A DNA stretch of 64,000 nt from JAWWOW01 sp033851265 (GTDB lineage: Bacteria > Actinomycetota > Actinomycetes > JAWWOW01), in NCBI GenBank assembly GCA_033851265.1, contig JAWWOW010000006.1, positions 372,001 through 436,000 on the forward strand, given 5' to 3'. The notes beneath the pieces are model-generated. The model made no database searches and was not told where the DNA came from. It worked only from the letters and a program-made list of their open reading frames with translations. Both the position numbers and the translations under genes were made by a program. Below are positions 7,162-15,534 of the stretch, in pieces (within the stretch, counting starts at the first letter, position 1; every line of letters starts with the position of its first letter).

Positions 7162-8511
7162 ATGCCCGCGATCGTGGTCGTCGGCGCCCAGTGGGGGGAC
7201 GAGGGCAAGGGCAAGGCAGCGGACGCTCTGGCAGCCGTCGCCTCGACAAAGGCGCAGGGGCAGGGCGCCGGCGTCTCAACGACGGCGCAGGGGAGTGGCG
7301 CGGAGGTCGACTTCGTCGTCAAGTACAACGGCGGCAACAACGCCGGGCACACCATCGTCATCGACGGTGAAAAATACGCGCTGCATCTGTTACCCGCGGG
7401 GATCCTCACGCCGACGTGTACGCCGGTGATCGGCAACGGCGTTGTGATCGACCTCGCTGTGCTTTTCGGCGAGATCGATGCGCTCGACGCCCGCGGCATC
7501 GACACCTCACGACTGATCGTCAGCGCGGGCGCGCACCTCATCACGAGTTACCACACGACTCTCGACAAGGTGAATGAGCGGTTCCTCGGCAAGGCACGCA
7601 TCGGTACGACGGGACGCGGCATCGGTCCGGCGTACGCCGACAAGATCTCGCGCGTCGGTGTACGCGTGCAGGACTTGTTCGACGAGAAGATCCTGCGGCA
7701 GAAGCTGGAAGCAGCGTTGGACTTGAAGAACCAGATTCTGGTCAAGGTCTTCAACCGCCGAGCGATCACGGTCGATTCCGTTGCCGACGAGCTGTTGTCC
7801 TACGCCGAGCGGCTGCGCCCCTATGTCGCGGACACGTCGCTGCTGTTGAGCGAGGCGCTCGACGCGGGCCGCATCGTCCTACTCGAAGGTGGTCAGGCGA
7901 CATTGCTCGACGTCGACCACGGCACCTATCCGTTTGTGACGTCATCGAATCCGACGGCTGGTGGTGCGTGCACGGGGTCCGGCATTCCACCGACGCGTAT
8001 CTCGAGCGTGATCGGTGTCATCAAGGCATACACGACACGCGTCGGTTCCGGCCCTTTCCCGACGGAGCTACTCGACGCGTCGGGTGACCGGCTCCGTGAT
8101 GTCGGCGGTGAGTTTGGTACGACAACGGGGCGGCCGCGTCGGTGTGGGTGGTACGACGCCGTGATTGCGCGCTTCGCCGTACGCGTCAACGGTGTTACCG
8201 ACTTCGTGCTGACCAAGCTGGATGTGCTGACCGGGATCGAGAGGATTCCGGTATGCACCGGCTATCGCGTGGGTGGACAGGTGTTGCGCGAGATGCCGAT
8301 GACGCAGACCGAGTTCCACAACGCCGAGCCCGTCTATGAAGAGCTGCCCGGGTGGTCGGAGGACATCACTGCGGCCCGGTCGTTCGACGACCTACCGAAG
8401 AACGCGCAGTCCTACGTCGAGGCGCTCGAGGACATGTCCGGCGCACCGATGTCGGCGATCGGTGTCGGACCGGGGCGCGACCAAACGGTCGTCCGCCGCC
8501 CCCTCATCTAG
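7162..8511 (+). CDS. purA: Adenylosuccinate synthetase
   Basis: PurA joins IMP and aspartate with GTP to give adenylosuccinate, the first committed step to AMP. The 449-residue protein has the GTP loop GAQWGDEGKGK (residues 8-18), the IMP-site NGGNNAGHT, GTTGRGIGPAYADK, and TTGRPRRCGW near the guanine-binding end. Actinobacterial homologues I know are about 427 residues. The extra length is an insert near residues 25-48, made of two imperfect 11-residue units (STKAQGQGAGV and STTAQGSGAEV), right after the P-loop helix. The ATG follows GAAAGAAGG. Transcription probably ends at the palindromic repeat at 8522-8596. Confidence 0.97.
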   Translation: MPAIVVVGAQWGDEGKGKAADALAAVASTKAQGQGAGVSTTAQGSGAEVDFVVKYNGGNNAGHTIVIDGEKYALHLLPAGILTPTCTPVIGNGVVIDLAVLFGEIDALDARGIDTSRLIVSAGAHLITSYHTTLDKVNERFLGKARIGTTGRGIGPAYADKISRVGVRVQDLFDEKILRQKLEAALDLKNQILVKVFNRRAITVDSVADELLSYAERLRPYVADTSLLLSEALDAGRIVLLEGGQATLLDVDHGTYPFVTSSNPTAGGACTGSGIPPTRISSVIGVIKAYTTRVGSGPFPTELLDASGDRLRDVGGEFGTTTGRPRRCGWYDAVIARFAVRVNGVTDFVLTKLDVLTGIERIPVCTGYRVGGQVLREMPMTQTEFHNAEPVYEELPGWSEDITAARSFDDLPKNAQSYVEALEDMSGAPMSAIGVGPGRDQTVVRRPLI

Positions 8512-8521
8512 CCCCAACCAG

Positions 8522-8596
8522 CGCGCACTGGGTGAGAAAGCCGCCGGTAACTCACCACTCACACGGAGCGCCGCTGGGTAGCTCACCCAGTGCGCG
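8522..8596. repeat. Dispersed ~70-bp palindromic repeat, copy A (also purA terminator)
   Basis: Perfect 15-bp inverted arms (8522-8536 and 8582-8596, CGCGCACTGGGTGAG and its complement) enclose about 45 bases, and five T follow at 8599-8603. The inner part contains CTCACCACTCACACG and CCGCTGGGT. These blocks recur in copy C (63941-64000, reverse orientation), and most of the element aligns with copy B (62873-62941, reverse orientation). It sits between convergent genes and likely works as a bidirectional terminator. Confidence 0.8.
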
Positions 8597-8601
8597 GGTT
8601 T

Positions 8602-9513
8602 TTAGAGGATGGTGACGGCGCGGACGTCGCCGAGACTGCCGATCAGCCGACGCCACGCGTAGCCGGCGTCGGCCGAGATGTAGAGGTCACCGCTGGGCAG
8701 CGCGACCGCAGCGTCTTCGCCGTACGTCGCGACGCTGAACGTGTCGATCGAACCCGGCAGCCCCGCAGGTAAGCCGCCGCCGACCGGAACGAACGGCGCG
8801 TCCATGTCATCGAGCGGCCGTCGGTACAGCGACGTGTTGCCGCCGCGGTTGTCGTCCTGGCACGACAGCAAGATGGTGTCCTCAGCGACGGCTACGGCAC
8901 GGCAGTACGTCGATGACAGACCGGCAGTCGACATGGTCCACGTGCCGCCCTTGTCGGTTGTCATGGCGAGACCACCGTTGCCGCAGGCCGCTACGACTGT
9001 TTCCGGACGGCCAGGCACCACGAACACCTGGTGTACGTCGACGTCGGGATCGATCATTGACGTCCACGTCGCGCCACCGTCACGGCTGCGCGCGATACCT
9101 CCGACGTGAATGTTCGCCCAGACCGTCTCGTCGTCACCGATGTCGAGCGAACGCACTGCCGCCGACGCACCCCAGGGCGTGGTCCACTTTTCGTGACCGG
9201 GCAGCTGCTCGAACGTGCCGATGCGGTGGAAGCCATCGTCCTTCAGCCGGAACAGCGATGCGGGCTGGGCGCCCACCCACACGTCATGCCCGTCCACGAG
9301 CAGGCAGTTAGCCCGGCCATCGGTGAACTCGTTGTATGGCGCCGCACCCTCGTCGTCCACGTCCCAGAGCTGGCCCTGGCTGTCGAGCGCGACTGCCTCA
9401 CCGTCTTCCTCGCCGAGCACGACGTGGATGAAGTCGCCGTCAGCGAGCCGCTTCATGCGGCCGCGGTCGTCGACGCGAATCAGTCCATCGGAAGTCGCCA
9501 CCACGAAAGGCAT
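8602..9513 (-). CDS. BNR/Asp-box beta-propeller protein
   Basis: This 303-residue protein has no signal peptide and no membrane segment, so it is predicted to be cytoplasmic. It contains several Asp-box repeats of sialidase-type propellers: SRDGGATW, TTDKGGTW and SADAGYAW, each followed by a short strand, plus earlier degenerate blades (VALDSQGQLWDV, VWVGAQPASLF). It belongs to the BNR-repeat or WD40/YVTN-like glycosyl hydrolase-associated group, often found beside purD in actinobacteria as far as I recall. It lacks an obvious catalytic set, so an enzymatic role is not supported. It is divergent from purD with only 23 bases between the start codons. A GGGAGG lies 13 bases before its ATG. Confidence 0.8.
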   Translation of the reverse strand: MPFVVATSDGLIRVDDRGRMKRLADGDFIHVVLGEEDGEAVALDSQGQLWDVDDEGAAPYNEFTDGRANCLLVDGHDVWVGAQPASLFRLKDDGFHRIGTFEQLPGHEKWTTPWGASAAVRSLDIGDDETVWANIHVGGIARSRDGGATWTSMIDPDVDVHQVFVVPGRPETVVAACGNGGLAMTTDKGGTWTMSTAGLSSTYCRAVAVAEDTILLSCQDDNRGGNTSLYRRPLDDMDAPFVPVGGGLPAGLPGSIDTFSVATYGEDAAVALPSGDLYISADAGYAWRRLIGSLGDVRAVTIL

Positions 9514-9536
9514 GGCCGAACGTTAACCTCCCGCCA

Positions 9537-10769
9537 GTGAGGGTCCTCGTAGTCGGCTCCGGTGCACGGGAGCACGCGCTGTGTCTCGCGCTGCTCCGCG
9601 ATCCCTCGGTCGACGCCGTCGCCTGCGGCCCGGGCAACGCAGGGACCGCGGCGATCGCCGAGACCATCGGTCTCGATGTCACCGACCCGCAGGCTCCAGC
9701 CGCAGCCGCGGCGAGGTGGGGTGCCGACCTCGTCGTCATCGGACCCGAAGGGCCACTCGTCGCCGGTGCAGCTGATATCTGCCGCGAACTCGGAATCGCG
9801 GTCTTCGGCCCGTCCGCAGCCGCCGCGCAACTCGAAGGCTCGAAGGCCTTCGCCAAGGACGTCATGGCCGCGGCCGGTATCCCGACGGCGCGGCACTGGG
9901 TGGCCGACGACCCGGTCGCCCTGGCAGCGGCACTGGACCAAGCGGGTCCGCCGTACGTCGTCAAGCACGACGGTCTCGCCGGCGGCAAGGGCGTGGTCGT
10001 CACTCCGGATCGCCGCGAGGCTGAAGCTCACGCCGCCGGTCATCGCGTCGTCATCGAGGAGTACCTCGACGGCCCGGAAGTTTCGCTGTTCGCTGTCACC
10101 GACGGCGTGACCGTCGTACCGCTGCAGCCGGCGCAGGACGCCAAGCGCGTCGGGGATGGCGACACCGGGCCGAACACCGGTGGCATGGGGGCCTACTCGC
10201 CGCTGCCGTGGGCGGGGAAGGACCTCGTCGACGAGGTGCAAGAACGGATCCTGCTGCCGACCGTGCACGAGATGGCACGGCGCGGCGCGCCGTTCAGCGG
10301 CCTGCTGTACGCCGGGCTTGCGCTGACCGCGACCGGACCGAAGGTGGTCGAGTTCAATGCGCGGTTCGGAGATCCGGAGACCCAAGTTGTGCTGCCGCGT
10401 CTGCTGACACCACTAGCCGGTCTCCTGCACGCGTCAGCTGTCGGTGAGCTCGCTGCGCACCCGCCGTTGCTGTGGAGCGAGGAGGCCGCAGTAACAGTCG
10501 TCATCGCCGCCGAGGGTTACCCGGGCACGCCACGAACCGGTGACCGCATCGATGGCCTCGACACTGCGGCCGCCGTCGCTGGGGTGTCGGTCCAGCACGC
10601 CGGCACGAAAAGCACGTCCGACGGCGTGGTCTCCGCGGGAGGCCGCGTGCTGTCGGTCACCGCGGTCGGGACTGACGTGGCCGCCGCTCGCGACGCGGCC
10701 TATGCCGCTGTCGCGGCGATCAAGCTGCGCGGGTCGCATCACCGCAGCGACATCGCCGCGGCGGGCTGA
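9537..10769 (+). CDS. purD: Phosphoribosylamine-glycine ligase
   Basis: PurD makes glycinamide ribonucleotide from phosphoribosylamine, glycine and ATP. The 410-residue protein shows the family order: N-terminal VLVVGSGAREHALCLAL, the ATP-grasp lid with YVVKHDGLAGGKGVVV (about residues 139-154), then GPEVSLFAVTDG and the diagnostic GDTGPNTGGMGAYSP, and the metal-binding VVEFNARFGDPETQ. The GTG at 9537 has no room for a leader. A possible -10 element, TAACCT (9524-9529), would place transcription at or next to the GTG, so the mRNA may be leaderless. It heads the purD-purB-purC run. Confidence 0.97.
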   Translation: MRVLVVGSGAREHALCLALLRDPSVDAVACGPGNAGTAAIAETIGLDVTDPQAPAAAAARWGADLVVIGPEGPLVAGAADICRELGIAVFGPSAAAAQLEGSKAFAKDVMAAAGIPTARHWVADDPVALAAALDQAGPPYVVKHDGLAGGKGVVVTPDRREAEAHAAGHRVVIEEYLDGPEVSLFAVTDGVTVVPLQPAQDAKRVGDGDTGPNTGGMGAYSPLPWAGKDLVDEVQERILLPTVHEMARRGAPFSGLLYAGLALTATGPKVVEFNARFGDPETQVVLPRLLTPLAGLLHASAVGELAAHPPLLWSEEAAVTVVIAAEGYPGTPRTGDRIDGLDTAAAVAGVSVQHAGTKSTSDGVVSAGGRVLSVTAVGTDVAAARDAAYAAVAAIKLRGSHHRSDIAAAG

Positions 10770-10781
10770 GAGGATGAGGCC

Positions 10782-12085
<1,304 letters not shown>

Positions 12086-12089
<4 letters not shown>

Positions 12090-13018
12090 CGTCGTGGTCG
12101 ACCGATGGGGCGCTCGCCGGGTTGAAGGACAAGCACATCGCGTCCGGCAAGGTTCGGGAGATGTTCGCGATCGGGGACGACCGCGTTCTCATTGTGGCGA
12201 CGGATCGAATCTCGGCGTACGACTTCATCCTGCCGACCGAGATTCCGGACAAGGGCGCGGTCCTCACCGCGATGACCTTGTGGTGGCTGGACCAGCTCGC
12301 CGACGTCGTTCCGAATCATCTGGTAACCGCCGACGTCGCCGAGTACCCCGCCGAGCTGACGGCGTACGCCGATGCGTTGCGCGGGCGGTCGATGCTGTGT
12401 CGCCGGCTCGACATGTTCCCGGTCGAGTGCGTCGCGCGCGGCTACCTCGCTGGTTCTGGTTGGACTGACTACAGCGCGACCGGATCTGTTTGCGGCCACC
12501 GCTTACCGGACGGGCTACAAGACGGATCGCCGTTGCCGGAACCCATCTTCACGCCCGCGACGAAGGCGGCGAGCGGTCACGACGAGAACATCACCGTCGC
12601 ACAAGCAGCCGAGATCGTTGGTCCCGAGGTCGCGCGGGAACTCGAGCGACTGACGCTCGCGCTCTACCTCCGCGCAGTGGGCCTCGCGCGCGAGCGGGGG
12701 ATCCTCATCTCTGACACGAAGGTCGAGTTCGGGTTCGACGAGGACAAGAACATCCTGCTCGGCGACGAGGTGCTGACACCCGACTCGTCGCGGTTCTGGC
12801 CAGCGGGCACGTGGCGGCCAGGTGGGCCGCAGCTGTCGTACGACAAGCAGTACGTCCGGGACTGGCTCACCTCATCCGCATCCGGTTGGGATCGGCACAG
12901 TGGCGACCAACCACCGCCGCTGCCCGATGACGTTGTCGCGCGCACCCGGGAGAAGTACGTCGAGGCCTATGAGTTGCTGACGGGCCGATCCTTCGATGCC
13001 TACCTGGCCAGCCGGTGA
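12086..13018 (+). CDS. purC: Phosphoribosylaminoimidazole-succinocarboxamide synthase (SAICAR synthetase)
   Basis: PurC condenses CAIR with aspartate using ATP. The 310-residue form is typical of the longer eukaryote-like or actinobacterial type. Motifs are SGKVREMFAIGDDRVLIVATD at the N-terminus, DMFPVECVARGYLAGSGW in the middle, FTPATKAASGHDENIT, and the C-terminal ILLGDEVLTPDSSRFWP with GGPQLSYDKQYVRDWL. The ATG at 12086 overlaps the purB stop by four bases. The sulfotransferase gene starts seven bases after its stop, so that gene is probably carried on the same mRNA. Confidence 0.97.
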
Positions 13019-13025
13019 CGCGTCT

Positions 13026-14036
13026 GTGACCGACAGCCCCATCTTTGTCGTTGGGTTTGGCCGCTCGGGCACAACGCTGCTGCAGGCGGTGCTCGGCGCA
13101 CACCCGCGCATCGCCGCACCACCGGAAGTCAGGTTCGTAGCCGAGATCGTCGCGCACGCTGACGCCTGGGGAGACCTGCATGACGACGCCGTGCTGCGGA
13201 AGGTCATCACGACCGCAGTGAAGGCGCCCCGACTCAGGCGCGCGGGCTGGGACGTGGACCGCCTGGTCGAACGCGCCCTGACGCGACCACGCGATTTCCC
13301 CAACGTGATCGACACGATCATGTCCGACTTCGCTGAGCGAAACGGCAAGGTGCGCTGGGCCGAGAAGACCCCGTTGGATCTGGCTGGGGACATCTGGGCG
13401 CTGTTCCCCGATGCGCAGGTCATCCACATCGTGCGTCATCCGGAGCAGAACATCCCGTCCCACGTGGAGAAGCTAGGAATCTTCCGCACCATCGGGGAGG
13501 CGGCATTCTTCTGGCGTCGGTTCACCGAGCGCAACGAACGCGACGGTGCCGAGCGAGGCGCATCGCACTTCCTTCGGCTGCGCTACGAGGACCTCACCGC
13601 CGACCCAGAGACCGTGCTGCGCCAGGTGTTCGCGTTCCTGCGCGAGGACTACGACGCGCAAGTCGTTAACGACCCTTCGCGTCGGGCCGCGACGATCGGT
13701 CGCGGGAACGAGTTTGTCAATGAGGTGCTCGAGCCGATCCGCCCGGCCGAATCGGTCGACCCCGGCCGGCTTTCCCCGACCGATCGCCGGCGCATCGCCG
13801 CCGCCACCAGGCCGGCGATGCGGCTCGTCGGCTATCCGGAGCCGCCGAGGCGCGACGTGCTGGTCGGCCGGCTGATCAACGTTCCCACGCACACCTGGTT
13901 GTCGACACGTCACTGGTTCCAGCAAGCGACGGCCGCAGTACGGACACCGCGGCAACGACTACGCGCCCACGACAAGCGGAAACAGCAGCGGATGCAGCGG
14001 TTGCGAGAAGCTGCGCAGAAGGCTGAGGGTAATTAG
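13026..14036 (+). CDS. Sulfotransferase family protein (second copy)
   Basis: A 336-residue PAPS-dependent sulfotransferase, a paralogue of the gene at 179-1120. The 5'-phosphosulfate loop is VGFGRSGTTLLQ at residues 9-20, followed by GAHPRIAAPPE. The 3'-phosphate segment is VIHIVRHPEQNIPSH, in which the usual RDP is RHP. LRLRYEDLTADP follows. The C-terminal about 40 residues are highly basic (RLRAHDKRKQQRMQRLREAA) and are absent from the paralogue. A GTG at 13026 is preferred over an in-frame start inside purC. It sits directly downstream of purC, so it would be expressed with the purine genes. The acceptor is unknown. Confidence 0.85.
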   Translation: MTDSPIFVVGFGRSGTTLLQAVLGAHPRIAAPPEVRFVAEIVAHADAWGDLHDDAVLRKVITTAVKAPRLRRAGWDVDRLVERALTRPRDFPNVIDTIMSDFAERNGKVRWAEKTPLDLAGDIWALFPDAQVIHIVRHPEQNIPSHVEKLGIFRTIGEAAFFWRRFTERNERDGAERGASHFLRLRYEDLTADPETVLRQVFAFLREDYDAQVVNDPSRRAATIGRGNEFVNEVLEPIRPAESVDPGRLSPTDRRRIAAATRPAMRLVGYPEPPRRDVLVGRLINVPTHTWLSTRHWFQQATAAVRTPRQRLRAHDKRKQQRMQRLREAAQKAEGN

Positions 14037-14061
14037 CGAAGCGGCGGGTCCAGCTAAGCCC

Positions 14062-14550
14062 TCAGGGTTCGTGACCCGGTCGCAGGTCGGTGACGCACTG
14101 GAAGCTCAGGAAGCGATCCGCGCCCGCGTAGTGCGCTGACTCGACGTCGATGACGAAGCAGCGATGATCGCCGGCCTCCCACTGCTCGATGATCGGCCCG
14201 GCGAACCAGCCCGCCGCGGCGGCCAGGATGGGTACGCCGCCCGGGCCCGCCTCCCAGGCAACGTCGCTGAACTTGTCGATCTCATCCCCGGTCCGTGCAC
14301 CGAAAGTCTTTGCCAGCTCGAGCTGGTCATGGGCTAGCAGATGGGCGGCGATGTGCGTCGCCCGTCGGGCGACGCGGTAGGTGTGGTTCTTGTCGGACAG
14401 ACACAACAGGTAGCGCAGGGGGTCGATGCTGCACTGTGTCGAGAAGCCGACCAGGCAGCCACTCCGCTCGCCCCCGGCCGCCGTCGTCACGATCAGCATC
14501 GGATAGTCGAGTCGTTCGGCGATCGCCTCGAAGGCGGCAGGTCCGGCCAT
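14062..14550 (-). CDS. Flavin reductase-like FMN-binding split-barrel protein
   Basis: A 162-residue protein of the flavin reductase/NTAB type. The FMN-binding part is visible in ERSGCLVGFSTQCSIDPLRYLLCLSDKNHTYRVARRA, and the back half has the barrel strand HRCFVIDVESAHY. Such proteins reduce free FMN or FAD with NAD(P)H for a partner monooxygenase, or act as NADH:FMN oxidoreductases. No partner monooxygenase is near. It is transcribed against the purine genes, between the sulfotransferase and purS, and its start lies about 60 bases from that of purS on the other strand. Confidence 0.82.
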   Translation of the reverse strand: MAGPAAFEAIAERLDYPMLIVTTAAGGERSGCLVGFSTQCSIDPLRYLLCLSDKNHTYRVARRATHIAAHLLAHDQLELAKTFGARTGDEIDKFSDVAWEAGPGGVPILAAAAGWFAGPIIEQWEAGDHRCFVIDVESAHYAGADRFLSFQCVTDLRPGHEP

Positions 14551-14611
14551 GACGGAGTCGTTCCCCGGGTAGGCTCGGTTGCATCAACCCAGTGACCCGG
14601 GAGTGACGTCG

Positions 14612-14866
14612 GTGAGCGGCAAACGAGTCGTCGTCGACGTGATGCTGAAGCCCGAAATCGCCGACCCGCAGGGCCAAGCAGTCGCCGATGCGCTGCCCCG
14701 GTTGGGATTTTCCGGCATCACCGGCGTCCGTCAGGGCAAGCGCTTCGAGATCGTGCTCGATGGCCCGGTCGACGACGCCGTCCTGGACATGGTGCGCAAG
14801 GCCGCGGAGACATTGCTCGCGAATCCGGTCATCGAAGACTTCACTGTTCGCCTGGAAGAGGACTGA
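14612..14866 (+). CDS. purS: Phosphoribosylformylglycinamidine synthase subunit PurS
   Basis: PurS is the small bridging subunit that lets PurQ glutaminase pass ammonia to PurL. The 84-residue protein reads VVVDVMLKPEIADPQGQAV then LPRLGFSGITGVRQGKRFEI, matching the family. The GTG at 14612 is chosen because GGGAG (14598-14602) lies nine bases before it. Starts at 14579 (TTG) or 14603 (GTG) would add residues not usual for PurS. It is followed two bases later by purQ. Confidence 0.95.
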   Translation: MSGKRVVVDVMLKPEIADPQGQAVADALPRLGFSGITGVRQGKRFEIVLDGPVDDAVLDMVRKAAETLLANPVIEDFTVRLEED

Positions 14867-14868
14867 GC

Positions 14869-15534
14869 GTGGTTCGGGTCGGAGTCGTGACCTTCCCCGG
14901 GTCACTTGACGACCGTGATGCCCTGCGAGCTGTTCGGATCGTCGGTGCTGAGCCGGTCGCGCTCTGGCACGGCGACGCGGAGCTGCATGACGTCGACGCG
15001 ATCGTCCTGCCAGGTGGCTTTTCCTATGGCGATTACCTGCGGTGCGGCGCGATCGCGCGTTTCTCACCCGTCATGGGTGAAGTCATCGCAGCGGCGAAGT
15101 CGGGGATGCCAGTGCTCGGCATCTGCAACGGTTTCCAAATCCTCTGTGAGTCGCACCTGCTGCCTGGGGCGCTCACCCGTAACGGGGGGCTTCGCTTCAC
15201 GTGCGTTGACCAAGGGCTGCGGATTCTGGACACGAGCACCGCATGGACGTCGGCGTACTCGACGAACCAGGAAGTCGTCATCCCCGTGAAGAACGGCGAG
15301 GGGCAATACGTCGGCGATGCGCAGCGGTTGTACGCCGACGGGCACGTCGTCGCGAGCTATCTCGGCCGCAACCCCAACGGCAGCGTTGGTGACATCGCGG
15401 GGATTCGCAATGCCAAGGGCAACGTCGTCGGCCTGATGCCACACCCGGAGCACGCGGTCGACGCACTGACCGGACCGTCGACCGACGGCCTGGGGTTCTT
15501 CACGTCCGTACTGAGCTCGTTGGTCGGCGCGTGA
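14869..15534 (+). CDS. purQ: Phosphoribosylformylglycinamidine synthase subunit PurQ (glutaminase)
   Basis: PurQ is the class I glutamine amidotransferase subunit of FGAM synthetase. The 221-residue protein has the nucleophile elbow LGICNGFQIL (Cys86), the oxyanion segment LPGGFSYGDYLRCGAIA, and the His/Glu pair in LMPHPEHAVD near residues 190-196. The GTG start is two bases after purS. Its TGA overlaps the purL GTG (GTGA). The three overlapping genes encode one enzyme complex. Confidence 0.97.
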   Translation: MVRVGVVTFPGSLDDRDALRAVRIVGAEPVALWHGDAELHDVDAIVLPGGFSYGDYLRCGAIARFSPVMGEVIAAAKSGMPVLGICNGFQILCESHLLPGALTRNGGLRFTCVDQGLRILDTSTAWTSAYSTNQEVVIPVKNGEGQYVGDAQRLYADGHVVASYLGRNPNGSVGDIAGIRNAKGNVVGLMPHPEHAVDALTGPSTDGLGFFTSVLSSLVGA

